From positions 1 through 51,686 of IMG/VR virus record IMGVR_UViG_3300045972_000789: 51,686 bases of DNA; one strand, 5' to 3'. This DNA comes from a virus. A model generated the notes under the pieces. It had not been told where the DNA came from, did not search any database, and saw only the letters and a list, made by a program, of their open reading frames with translations. Both the position numbers and the translations under genes were made by a program. Position 1 is the stretch's first letter; the number at the start of each line of letters is the position of its first letter. Below are positions 7,310-14,746 of the stretch, piece by piece.

Positions 7310-8472
7310 GGCGCGGCGGCCTCCCATGTCGGGTCGGGAAATCCGTTAGGTTGTGGGTTTTCCTCGTCTGTGATGTCGGGCTCGTAGTCTTGAAGGAACG
7401 AGTATTTCAGAATCTCGACTGTTATGGTGGTGTGGTTCCCGTCTGACGTTGGAGGGTCCAGAGATCGCACATCTCCCCTGATGATATTGGATTCGCCGGT
7501 GACGCTTGATTCCGGGTCAGGCACGCACGGATTACCTGTGCCCACCCACTCGTAAGAACCGAACTCGTCGTCGTGCGTTATATCGTCGGGAACAGGAGGT
7601 TCTGAATAAGCGTAAACCACCTTGGTCGTTTTCCTTAGCCACACTTTCAGGTAGCAAGTCATGGAAGGCCCGTGCATCACGCGATATTGAGACGCGCTTG
7701 CGCTGACAGCCTGGGAGGATGTGCCGTTAAAATGGGATGAGGCAATATGCACCCCGGAAGAACCCCAGTCTGGAAACGCCTCGAACAACTCTGTCGGGTC
7801 ACACAAATCAGACGAGCAGTCTGAGTATTCAGTCGTTATGGGGGTGCCGTGCGTTTCTGTTACGTTGGGTTCGGGGTCATCAATGGAAGACCGGGCGCAC
7901 GTCCCGTGAGTGTATGCCGAGTTGTATAAAAACCCCGTGCATTTGTCCCCCGTGCAGGCACTCCATATCCCATTCGCTCCAAGCGTGTGAGCGCATGTGT
8001 GCCACTCCGTGTGGTGCGCCTGCTGGAACGTGACCGGATCGGTGATCCACACCTCCTCTGACCTCGTATAGGTGTGGCTCCCTGAATAATATTCAACCAA
8101 ATTGCAGAAGCTATTGGTTGGATCTGTCTCGTAAGTTGTGGTGTGGAGGAAGTAAGTGTCACACTTCGACACCATTACGCCGTTCGAGTCATTTGTCGTG
8201 ACGCTGTGACTGTATTCGTAGCTGGCGGTCCCTTCGCAATCGACGCTGGAATCGCAACTGCCGTCATCTTTCGTCGAGTAAGTTCTGGTGACGGTGTAGG
8301 CGTCTCCATACGTGTCCTTCTTGGTCCGGCAGTATTGCTTCGGGTTGTCACCGTCCACAACGGCATCGGGATCGGCCACCCCCGGAGTGCAGCAACGGCC
8401 AGACACGCTGCGCGTCTCCAGTGTAACCAATGGCACGAACGACTCGCAGCAGTTGCAGGCTTGATTGCTCAT
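7306..8472 (-). CDS. Cys-rich structural protein, tail tip candidate
   Basis: A 388-residue protein with about 20 Cys residues and an unusual excess of Thr, Ser, Tyr and Asp (for example TYGDAYTVTRTYSTKDDGSC). No transmembrane segment or known domain is visible. The composition suits a secreted or virion surface protein stabilised by disulfides or metal. The ATG at 8472 shares a base with the upstream stop (TAATG). It lies between the tail genes and the fibre-like gene. Function not recognised. Confidence 0.5.
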   Translation of the reverse strand: MSNQACNCCESFVPLVTLETRSVSGRCCTPGVADPDAVVDGDNPKQYCRTKKDTYGDAYTVTRTYSTKDDGSCDSSVDCEGTASYEYSHSVTTNDSNGVMVSKCDTYFLHTTTYETDPTNSFCNLVEYYSGSHTYTRSEEVWITDPVTFQQAHHTEWHTCAHTLGANGIWSACTGDKCTGFLYNSAYTHGTCARSSIDDPEPNVTETHGTPITTEYSDCSSDLCDPTELFEAFPDWGSSGVHIASSHFNGTSSQAVSASASQYRVMHGPSMTCYLKVWLRKTTKVVYAYSEPPVPDDITHDDEFGSYEWVGTGNPCVPDPESSVTGESNIIRGDVRSLDPPTSDGNHTTITVEILKYSFLQDYEPDITDEENPQPNGFPDPTWEAAAP

Positions 8473-9017
8473 TACGCGGACACGGTGATGCCATAGAACG
8501 GTGCCTCTGCGGCGAACCAGTTTCGGCAGACGAGGATGGAGATTGGGCCGCAAGCGTTTTGGGTGATGCCGCCTTCATCGTTCACCGTCCCTATCAGGAA
8601 ATAGATTGTCTCGTCGTCGGATTGCGCCTCATCGGGCTGTGCGATCACCTCGGACTCGTAGGTCCCGTCGCTGCCGTCAAAAGTGACCTGCAAATAGATC
8701 TTCATGCCATAGTTGGACGCCAGTGATCCAAGGTCGGTTTCGCTGATTGCGTCCTTCCCAGCGGTCCCCTCGCCAACAATTAGGGTGGGTTTGGTTTGCC
8801 CGTCGTCGATCCTCGTGAACACCCGGAATGATCCACACGACGGCGGGGCGTTGCTGGAGGGTGGCTTTTGCGCCCGGTAGGCGAACCCACCGGAGCTGAA
8901 TGTGAGTTCCATCCCGCTCGACGGGCGTGGTGTGCGGGCGGCCAGGGCGTCAATGAGCGCGTTCCAATCGCTGGCTAGGATCGGATTGCCGGGGCGTTTT
9001 TTCGGCGGGAGTCTCAT
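8472..9017 (-). CDS. Phage tail-region protein of unknown function
   Basis: A 181-residue protein starting MRLPPKKRPGNPILASDWNALIDAL, an opening seen in short phage tail-tip proteins with a helical segment followed by beta-rich sequence. The C-terminal half (KIYLQVTFDGSDGTYESEVI to GPISILVC) looks beta-rich. The ATG at 9017 is 4 nt after the upstream stop; a longer start at 9053 would overlap the previous gene. No family recognised. Confidence 0.55.
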   Translation of the reverse strand: MRLPPKKRPGNPILASDWNALIDALAARTPRPSSGMELTFSSGGFAYRAQKPPSSNAPPSCGSFRVFTRIDDGQTKPTLIVGEGTAGKDAISETDLGSLASNYGMKIYLQVTFDGSDGTYESEVIAQPDEAQSDDETIYFLIGTVNDEGGITQNACGPISILVCRNWFAAEAPFYGITVSA

Positions 9018-9021
9018 GGTG

Positions 9022-9750
9022 TTAGTGCGCGTAGATGTCCGGGTCCCAACCACCGCGGTCGCTTGCCAGCCATTCCCATTCGATGCGGAACGACCGGCCT
9101 TCCTGCGACTGGCTCACCCCGTTGAGAATCCAGTTTCGACCTGCCGCCAATCCGGGTGCGGGGCCGAACGGTGATGAAATCCTGCCGATGTTGTTGAGGT
9201 CGCCACCCGCAACGCCACTGTCACGGGTCAAGCTCACCCGCCATGTCACCTTGGGCGAGTAATAGGAGGTCTGCCCGCGCATGATCTTCCCGAGGGCTTC
9301 CTTGCCCATCGAGGATTTGACCTTGTCCTTGTAGGACGCGCCGGAGTCGTCCTTTTCCTTGCCGCTGGCGATGCCTTTCAGGGCCTCAAGTTCATTGTCC
9401 TCCAGATTCTTGTAGCGGACGTTGGCAAGCAATGGCTCCTCAGACAACGACAAGCCCATCGAATAGGTCAACGAATCCTGTTCCTGCTGCGGGGTCTTCG
9501 CCTCGGCCCCGGCGTAGTTGCAGGTGATTTCTGCCAGGTCGCCCTCGGTCACTTTTGCCGTGGCCGTGTCCACGGTGATGAACGACACCTCCGGGTGGGC
9601 GGTGCCGGGGCGCGGCATCAACTTGGTGATCGAGTTGCGGTGGCAGAGAAAAACCTGGGTGGCCGTCCACTTGCCCTCGCGGTCCACCGAAAGCGAATAG
9701 TCGGGTTGCGGATAGAGAACGCCCGGTTGGATTGAAACGTGATGCGGCAT
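9022..9750 (-). CDS. Tail protein of unknown function
   Basis: A 242-residue protein (MPHHVSIQPGVLYPQPDYSLSVDREGKW) with a mid-region rich in Lys and Glu (GKEKDDSGASYKDKVKSSMGKEAL) and a Trp-rich C-terminus (RIEWEWLASDRGGWDPD). Its position after the tape measure suggests a distal-tail or baseplate component. The ATG at 9750 has a GTTGAC element 17 nt upstream. The toxin-like gene pair at 9816-10738 separates it from the tape measure. Confidence 0.55.
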   Translation of the reverse strand: MPHHVSIQPGVLYPQPDYSLSVDREGKWTATQVFLCHRNSITKLMPRPGTAHPEVSFITVDTATAKVTEGDLAEITCNYAGAEAKTPQQEQDSLTYSMGLSLSEEPLLANVRYKNLEDNELEALKGIASGKEKDDSGASYKDKVKSSMGKEALGKIMRGQTSYYSPKVTWRVSLTRDSGVAGGDLNNIGRISSPFGPAPGLAAGRNWILNGVSQSQEGRSFRIEWEWLASDRGGWDPDIYAH

Positions 9751-9767
9751 CTTGGCCGGGACGCGAA

Positions 9768-9773
9768 GTCAAC
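9768..9773 (-). promoter_or_regulatory. Start-proximal GTTGAC element (gap 17 to ATG 9750)
   Basis: The element stands in the 65-bp space after the nucleotidyltransferase-like gene. The leader has no Shine-Dalgarno. Confidence 0.6.
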
Positions 9774-9815
9774 CGATTCGATAGATTCCTCCGCCCCAAC
9801 GGGAGTGACACCCCG

Positions 9816-10550
9816 TCAGGCATGGTCGGGCCAGGTCGAAGCAGCAAAAGCAGATAACCGGTCAAGACGGGATTCTATCATCTTGCGAATCGGAAACAGA
9901 CTTTCAGGGGTTGTTTCGATTAGTTTCAACGCCCGCCGGCAGCGGTTCAGGGAACAGAATTTGCGCAGCAGCTTGATTTCACGAATCAACTGCCTCTCGG
10001 TGATTTCACCAACCTTGGCGGTCCCGATTAGATTGGACAAGTGGGCGTGAAGAATCAGGCAAAGCATTCTCAGATGTTTTTCATCCTGCCGGTCGGTCTG
10101 GTCGAGATCGATGAGGCAATGGCATTTGCTCCTGAATAGATTCAAAGGGTCTAGCACGGTGATCCCGTTGAAGCGGTGCGCACGTTGCCGCAATACATCC
10201 ATTTCGCCCGGATTGATTCCGTAAACCCCGCTCATAAGGTCGATGGTTCGCGGGCTGTCTCCACCGGTGGTGAATATCCCGATTTGCCCGTCAGCCGGGG
10301 ATTTTCCCTTCAGAAGTCGCCCGCTTGCTTTAGACTGTAAATACCGCATTGCACCAATCCCGATCCAAACGTCACAATCCTTGGATGTGAAAGGAATGAA
10401 TTTCTGCAATCCCTTGGTCTTTGCATTGGCGGTGTAGTATTCGGCCCAGAAGTTTACCGCCTGACCACCTTCCAAAAAATAGCACTCCTCCGCCTTGTCG
10501 AGATCCTGCAAGAAGGCGAGATAGTCGAGTATGTTGGTTTCCCTTGGCAT
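9816..10550 (-). CDS. Nucleotidyltransferase-fold protein (AbiEii-like toxin candidate)
   Basis: A 244-residue protein with the start of a nucleotidyltransferase fold: FLEGGQAVNFWAEYY (glycine-rich loop followed by helix) and FTSKDCDVWIG (DxD-type acidic pair). This is the pattern of AbiEii/MenT-type enzymes that modify tRNA ends in toxin-antitoxin or phage-defence systems. The remainder is helical with a basic tail. The start shares a base with the stop of the 62-residue gene upstream, giving a two-gene unit inserted between tape measure and tail genes. It lacks a GTTGAC leader, unlike its neighbours. Role in superinfection immunity or maintenance is inferred. Confidence 0.6.
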   Translation of the reverse strand: MPRETNILDYLAFLQDLDKAEECYFLEGGQAVNFWAEYYTANAKTKGLQKFIPFTSKDCDVWIGIGAMRYLQSKASGRLLKGKSPADGQIGIFTTGGDSPRTIDLMSGVYGINPGEMDVLRQRAHRFNGITVLDPLNLFRSKCHCLIDLDQTDRQDEKHLRMLCLILHAHLSNLIGTAKVGEITERQLIREIKLLRKFCSLNRCRRALKLIETTPESLFPIRKMIESRLDRLSAFAASTWPDHA

Positions 10551-10738
10551 CAGCGGCCCACGACTTCCGACAGATTTGAAATCTTTGCCTTTTTGAAGAA
10601 ATCGGCGGGAAAAATCGAGTTTTCGCGCTGAAGGGCCGCCGGACTTTCGCCTTTTGCAAGACGCATGCGATCTTCCCTACGCGCAGCGCTTTTGGCTGCT
10701 ACTCGCGAGGAACGGTTGGCGCTGCTGGCAACTTTCAT
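10550..10738 (-). CDS. Small basic partner of the nucleotidyltransferase (antitoxin candidate)
   Basis: Sixty-two residues, strongly basic at the N-terminus (SRVAAKSAARREDRMRLAKGESP), then QRENSIFPADFFKKAKI. Small proteins with a RENSIFP-like motif directly upstream of nucleotidyltransferase genes are familiar to me, but I cannot verify the family here. The stop overlaps the next start (TGATG). A promoter-like TTGACT with ATTTAT 17 nt downstream lies at about 10822-10793 just upstream, so the pair may have its own promoter. Confidence 0.5.
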   Translation of the reverse strand: MKVASSANRSSRVAAKSAARREDRMRLAKGESPAALQRENSIFPADFFKKAKISNLSEVVGR

Positions 10739-10815
10739 GGGAACAAGGCTTGCTACAGGCGATTTGTAACGCTGGGCAGTGGAGGATTCAAATAAATTCA
10801 GACGATCAGCCTTGA

Positions 10816-10821
10816 GTCAAC
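10816..10821 (-). promoter_or_regulatory. GTTGAC element at the tape measure stop
   Basis: Here the TGA inside GGTTGACTC is the tape measure stop codon and no start codon follows within 20 nt. It may be a relic of the leader of the tail gene now at 9750, displaced when the toxin-like pair was inserted, or serve as a -35 box for that pair. Confidence 0.35.
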
Positions 10822-12571
10822 CGAACGCCGCCTGCGTGCCGCCGCCGAGCTTCTCAATCCTGCTGCTCATGTCCTTGAGTAACCGGTTGGTTTCGCCCGT
10901 TAGACGGTTATTTTCGCGCTGGGCGTCCAGGGTGCCGGACGAATACCCGCCGCCGCCAACTTTCCCAAGCGACGTGACAATTGGATCTAGGCGGGCGGAT
11001 TGCGTGGACACACCCGGTCCCGTGCCGGTGGTTTGGCCGGCAGCAGATGCCGCCTGCTTCACCGCCTCGGGTTTGGGCATCGAATCGCGGATCGAACCCA
11101 CCACGTTGTTGATGCTGTCGCGCAGCGCGCTGGTGTCGATGAAGTCCGGCGACGTGGACCGGCCTGCCGCTCGCCCCGCAGCCGCCACACTATCCGCCAG
11201 TCCGGCCGCGCCCGACGTCATCAGCCCTTGCGCGTCTTTCTCGGCCGCATCCGTGTTGACGCCGAAGATGCTGGCCCCCGCTTCCTTGTTGCGTTTGAGG
11301 ATGTTGTCGAAATTCGCCTCCACGTCGTCGGGCTCAAATCCTAGCAGGTCGCTCATGCCGGGGATTTTCGCCAGCCCCCATAGCAGGGTGTTGACCACAT
11401 ACTCCATGCCCGCCTGGAGATAGATCAGGGGAGTTTGGAATGCGCTGAGTAGTGCCGCGCCAAATCCTGCCACCACTCCTAGCAGGATCGTTCCCAACCC
11501 TTTCCACATCGCCCCGTCGGTGAGCAGGTTCCAGAAGAATGACAGTGCCATTTCAAACCCCTTGATGAGCGAGTTGATGCCTACGGTGAAGGCGAGTTGC
11601 AGGCAGGACGAAACCAGTTCGAGGACCTGCCCGCTCTTGAATGTGGCGATGACAAACATGATGGCGTCCTTGATCCGGTTGCCCGCTTCGGCGGCGAGGG
11701 GCGTGAGCGTGGATACAAGTCCGATGGCTTCCGCGACTAGCGGGCGGATCGCGTCGTTGATCGGTTGGCCGAGTGATAGAAACACCCCGTTGACCGAATC
11801 TTTGAGCGTCGAGAACAGGCCGCTGGTCGTTTTGCTCTGCGCCTCCATCATGCCCGAAAATTTGCCGCCCTTGGATGTCATGTCGATGAACGCCTTCTCG
11901 ATCTGCGGGAATCCTACCTTGCCGGATTCGACCAGTTTCCTCACCTGGGATTCGTTGATGCCAAACTGTTTGGCGAGTTCTTGAATGATCGGGATGCCCC
12001 GGCCTGTTAGCTGGTTCACGTCCTCGGCAAACAAGCGCCCCTGGACCCGCGCCTTGCCGTAGATTTCGGCGATTTCACCGATGGGTGCCTGGATGCCCGC
12101 CGACACGTCGCCAATCCGCCGCAGGGTGGCGGGCACTGTGTTGGCTGACTCACCGAAGGCGATCAACTTGCGGGCCGCATCGGCTACCTCGGGAAACTGG
12201 AAGGGCGTTTCGTCAGAAAACTTGCGGAGCTTGGCCAGCGTCTGCTCGGCCTTGGCCGCGTCACCGATCAGGGTGGTGAATGCCACTTTTGTCTGCTCAA
12301 AGTTAGCGGCGGATGTGACTGCCTTCACCCCGAGTCCCATCGCTGCCGCTCCACCGGCCAATGCCGCGCCGATTCCCGCCTTGAGCGCAATGCCCGTGAC
12401 AGCAAACCCTTTGGTCAACGCCGCCGCACCGCCTTTGCCGAGTCCTGCCAGTCCCGCACCCGTCATGTGACTCATGCGGCGGGCCGACGCGCTAACAAGT
12501 TCGGTGGCCCCCGCCATGGCCCGCTTCAACGCGGTGATGTCGGCTCCAAGGGTGACGGTCAGGGCGCTCAT
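10817..12571 (-). CDS. Tail tape measure protein
   Basis: A 584-residue protein that sets tail length and is ejected at infection. Residues ~85-290 match the conserved N-terminal tape measure domain (TLIGDAAKAEQTLAKLRKFS, then AEIYGKARVQGRLFAEDVNQ and LTGRGIPIIQELAKQ). Two hydrophobic stretches follow (about 300-400), one with long alternating Ala/Gly/Leu. The C-terminus is Gln/Ser-rich and basic. The short length suggests a siphovirus with a rather short tail. The ATG at 12571 overlaps the stop of the chaperone extension and has a GTTGAC element 14 nt upstream, located inside the C-terminal codons of that extension. Confidence 0.88.
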   Translation of the reverse strand: MSALTVTLGADITALKRAMAGATELVSASARRMSHMTGAGLAGLGKGGAAALTKGFAVTGIALKAGIGAALAGGAAAMGLGVKAVTSAANFEQTKVAFTTLIGDAAKAEQTLAKLRKFSDETPFQFPEVADAARKLIAFGESANTVPATLRRIGDVSAGIQAPIGEIAEIYGKARVQGRLFAEDVNQLTGRGIPIIQELAKQFGINESQVRKLVESGKVGFPQIEKAFIDMTSKGGKFSGMMEAQSKTTSGLFSTLKDSVNGVFLSLGQPINDAIRPLVAEAIGLVSTLTPLAAEAGNRIKDAIMFVIATFKSGQVLELVSSCLQLAFTVGINSLIKGFEMALSFFWNLLTDGAMWKGLGTILLGVVAGFGAALLSAFQTPLIYLQAGMEYVVNTLLWGLAKIPGMSDLLGFEPDDVEANFDNILKRNKEAGASIFGVNTDAAEKDAQGLMTSGAAGLADSVAAAGRAAGRSTSPDFIDTSALRDSINNVVGSIRDSMPKPEAVKQAASAAGQTTGTGPGVSTQSARLDPIVTSLGKVGGGGYSSGTLDAQRENNRLTGETNRLLKDMSSRIEKLGGGTQAAFG

Positions 12572-12822
12572 GCGCCGGGGGTGGAGTCAACCGGGTGATT
12601 CCATAGGCATCGCAGGGCGTTCAACTGATCCTTGAGTGTGGCTTGTCCTGTGCAGGTGACGCTCCAATGCGTCCGCACCCCATTCCGCCGCAACAAACAG
12701 TGTTGATACTGAGCGAGTCGCGCTAACGGCATGAAGAGGATGTGTTCCTCAGGCCAGCCAGTCTCGGCGGCTACGGCGAACAACTGGGCTGCTAGAAAAC
12801 CGGGTTCGTCGCAGGGAGGGGC
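12568..12822 (-). CDS. Tail assembly chaperone, frameshift extension (GT-type)
   Basis: This -1 frame opens at the slippery site and encodes about 84 residues (APPCDEPGFLAAQLFAVAAETGW...). It has no plausible initiator near the overlap; the first candidate is a TTG at 12783. It is in register with a -1 slip from the 139-residue upstream gene, which would yield a fusion of about 214 residues. This copies the gpG/gpGT arrangement of lambdoid and many other siphophages, in which the minor extended form recruits tail tube subunits to the tape measure. The tape measure follows immediately, as expected. Confidence 0.7.
   Translation of the reverse strand, partial: APPCDEPGFLAAQLFAVAAETGWPEEHILFMPLARLAQYQHCLLRRNGVRTHWSVTCTGQATLKDQLNALRCLWNHPVDSTPGA
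12586..12591 (-). promoter_or_regulatory. Start-proximal GTTGAC element (gap 14 to ATG 12571)
   Basis: The hexamer forms Val-Asp codons near the end of the upstream gene (PVDSTPGA then stop). The gap is C-rich and the opposite of a Shine-Dalgarno. Confidence 0.6.
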
Positions 12823-13211
12823 TTTTTTCCGCCGAGGTCCCCCATCGTTTCGACCTGGGCCGCCTCAAGTTCGCGACTCTGGTCTTCGAGGCGCTTGAAG
12901 GCGGTCTGGAAATCGGCGGGTGTTAGACCACCGCAGAAGATCAGGGCGGATTCGCGGAACCGCTGGTCGTCGAAGGACGCCCGGACCACCTCCGGCCACG
13001 GGGCGCAGTGGGTGAAGACGAAGCCCATGATGGCCGAAGTAAACTCGGGTGTGCCGTCGGTGGGCATTTCACCTTTCACCAGCGGGTTGCCGGTTCTGAG
13101 CATCACGTCGTAGCTGGCGAGCGATAACGGGCGCATGGAGTGGCCGCCCACCACGGTTTCAACGTCGTGGAATGCGGTGGATAGATGATTCTGGCGGTCG
13201 GTGTCGTTCAT
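12792..13211 (-). CDS. Tail assembly chaperone (short form, gpG-like)
   Basis: A 139-residue protein located between the tail-tube region and the tape measure, the canonical position of a tail assembly chaperone. The sequence is mostly helical with a Glu/Gln-rich end (LEDQSRELEAAQVETMGDL) and no recognised catalytic motif. Codons 128-130 contain the A AAA AAG heptamer. Normal termination occurs 9 codons later at TAG (12792). The ATG at 13211 is 6 nt from the upstream stop, with little room for a separate leader. Confidence 0.7.
   Translation of the reverse strand: MNDTDRQNHLSTAFHDVETVVGGHSMRPLSLASYDVMLRTGNPLVKGEMPTDGTPEFTSAIMGFVFTHCAPWPEVVRASFDDQRFRESALIFCGGLTPADFQTAFKRLEDQSRELEAAQVETMGDLGGKKPLPATNPVF
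12822..12828 (-). promoter_or_regulatory. Programmed -1 frameshift slippery heptamer A AAA AAG
   Basis: Zero-frame codons are GGA AAA AAG, which gives the heptamer AAAAAAG used at E. coli dnaX. Slippage by -1 joins the frame at 12822 that stays open to 12568. Position and frames match tail chaperone frameshifts. Confidence 0.7.
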
Positions 13212-13217
13212 GGGATC

Positions 13218-13619
13218 TTAGAGGTAGCGAAGGAATAAGTCTTCGGTTTGGGGCGAGGCATCGAGCGGCAGGAAAGCAAATTTCCCGCGGCGGCTGATGC
13301 AGGCGAGCGGCACGTCCTGCTTGATCTTGGTCACGAGCGACTCACGGTTCACGAGCGCGGCCTTGATGTAGGCGAACGGATGCTCGGGATTGGCGATGTG
13401 CCAGGCATTGTCCGACCATGCCGCGATGAGTTCGCTGGTCCGGTATTTCCCGCACGGGCTCTGCGGGTCGAAGAACCAAATCACCCGCTCGCCACGGATG
13501 CCGTCGCCGACCACGCGGATGAGGGGTTTTTCTGCCAGGGGAATGCCGACAGCGGATAGGGCGGCGGCGAGGGCAGTGTTGCTGGTGGCGGTGGATGATA
13601 GATGGGTGATGGCGTTCAT
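13218..13619 (-). CDS. Phage tail-region protein of unknown function
   Basis: A 133-residue protein from ATG 13619 (MNAITHLSSTATSNTALAAALSAVGIPL). Its middle has GERVIWFFDPQSPCGKYRTSELIAAWSD, which looks like a small alpha/beta fold, and AYIKAALVNRESLVTKIKQ. The longer start at 13754 lies inside the tail tube gene's downstream space and gives a low-complexity N-terminus, so it was rejected. It sits between the tail tube candidate and the chaperone. No family recognised. Confidence 0.55.
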   Translation of the reverse strand: MNAITHLSSTATSNTALAAALSAVGIPLAEKPLIRVVGDGIRGERVIWFFDPQSPCGKYRTSELIAAWSDNAWHIANPEHPFAYIKAALVNRESLVTKIKQDVPLACISRRGKFAFLPLDASPQTEDLFLRYL

Positions 13620-13647
13620 GTCTGGATATGGGGTTGGATAGATTGGC

Positions 13648-14025
13648 TCACGCTGCGAGAGCAACGAGCGGATAGTGGGTGGCGGTGATGTCGATTTTCT
13701 CAAAGTCCTCGTTGTTGAGGGCGCGGTTGATCTGCTTGATGATCGTGGTTCCACCAGTGACGGCCTGGAGGTGGGACGGCATCGTGTTGGCCAGGACGAG
13801 GGCCGCGCCGATCTTGCCGCTGAACGGGCTGGTTTTCCTCACCAGGCCGGAAATCTTGATTTCGACCTTCTCCTGATAGAGCGCGAGGCCGATAATTTCG
13901 CCGCCCTTGTCCAGCACGGTCTTTTCCTGATTCGAGAAATCGAACGACAGGTCGGTGATGAGAATCCCCGCCTCATCATCGGGGATACCCCAGTTGCCAG
14001 TAGTGCCAAGGAATGTTGCGGCCAT
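13648..14025 (-). CDS. Probable major tail (tube) protein
   Basis: A 125-residue, mainly beta-rich protein (GILITDLSFDFSNQEKTVLD, EKVEIKISGLVRKTSPFSGKIGAALVL) upstream of the chaperone and downstream of the tail terminator candidate. That is where the tube gene stands in most siphophages. Small single-domain tube proteins of this size exist. The ATG at 14025 carries a GTTGAC element 17 nt upstream. The call is from position and secondary-structure impression, not from a recognised signature. Confidence 0.5.
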   Translation of the reverse strand: MAATFLGTTGNWGIPDDEAGILITDLSFDFSNQEKTVLDKGGEIIGLALYQEKVEIKISGLVRKTSPFSGKIGAALVLANTMPSHLQAVTGGTTIIKQINRALNNEDFEKIDITATHYPLVALAA

Positions 14026-14042
14026 TTGACCGCGGGCGGCGT

Positions 14043-14048
14043 GTCAAC
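14043..14048 (-). promoter_or_regulatory. Start-proximal GTTGAC element (gap 17 to ATG 14025)
   Basis: Sits in the 27-bp spacer after the preceding stop at 14053. The gap (ACGCCGCCCGCGGTCAA) has no Shine-Dalgarno. Confidence 0.6.
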
Positions 14049-14052
14049 CGGA

Positions 14053-14484
14053 TCAAATGGCCGACACCACCGCCTCGTAGCTGAGAACTGATTCACGGCC
14101 CCGCGCCTCGTCCGGGGTGGTCACGCTCTCGCGGTCGATCAGGTCATGCAGCACGAAGGTGGCCGAATCTAATGCCAACTGGATCGCCGCCTTGCCAGCG
14201 AGCAACGCCACCAGTTTGCCCGCCCACTGCGCGTGGGTTTCTGCGGGCGTGTCGTCCACCTGGGAGAACAAATGCACGTCGAGCTTCACCCGGGCGGTGT
14301 GCGGCATGGCCGGGATCGGTTTAGATTCCGAGGCGTTGAGCACGACACACGGTCGGGTGCGGATTTCATCGCGGCGGGCGACGTGGACTGGCAGCGCCGC
14401 CGAGTCGGGGAATCCATCTGGCCTGTGGGTGTCGATCCATTCTGCCAGGAGTGCGGTGAGACGATCTTCGATTAGATTGGACAT
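14053..14484 (-). CDS. Tail terminator/completion protein candidate
   Basis: A 143-residue protein (MSNLIEDRLTALLAEW) with the look of tail terminator proteins that cap the tail tube and join it to the head: an N-terminal helix, then alternating strands (RPCVVLNASESK, ARVKLDVHLFSQVDD) and a C-terminal LSYEAVVSA strand. The ATG at 14484 follows a GTTGAC element by 18 nt. A start at 14532 is possible but would place the element inside the gene. Upstream is a 262-bp gap. Confidence 0.5.
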   Translation of the reverse strand: MSNLIEDRLTALLAEWIDTHRPDGFPDSAALPVHVARRDEIRTRPCVVLNASESKPIPAMPHTARVKLDVHLFSQVDDTPAETHAQWAGKLVALLAGKAAIQLALDSATFVLHDLIDRESVTTPDEARGRESVLSYEAVVSAI

Positions 14485-14502
14485 CTTGCCCGGTGGCAGC
14501 GC

Positions 14503-14508
14503 GTCAAC
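14503..14508 (-). promoter_or_regulatory. Start-proximal GTTGAC element (gap 18 to ATG 14484)
   Basis: The longest gap among the exact elements. The first gene after a 262-bp non-coding stretch carries it, so the element is not simply a product of close gene packing. Confidence 0.6.
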
Positions 14509-14698
14509 CCGCTCACAGGCAGGCAATCGCACTCAAAAGATTGTCGTCCACCGCGAGAACATTTCCCGACTAGGTCGAGGCAGGGTTACACCCCATGGTG
14601 ATCGTGACCATTTTCGATAACATTACTGCCACACCGCGAGTGCATTCTGCGGTGCATACGCTAGATAAACCAATATGGTCGGCTGTGAAATTCGGCCT

Positions 14699-14742
14699 GA
14701 CTGTGACAGCTACATCTGCAAGAAGACGTGGCTGTCACAGTC
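14699..14742 (-). terminator. 12-bp perfect inverted repeat after a tail gene
   Basis: GACTGTGACAGC and its complement GCTGTCACAGTC are separated by 20 nt and begin 5 nt after the stop at 14747. No U-tract follows, so it may be a weak terminator, a processing site or a protein-binding site. The rest of 14509-14698 shows no convincing gene. Confidence 0.4.
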
Positions 14743-14746
14743 ATCC

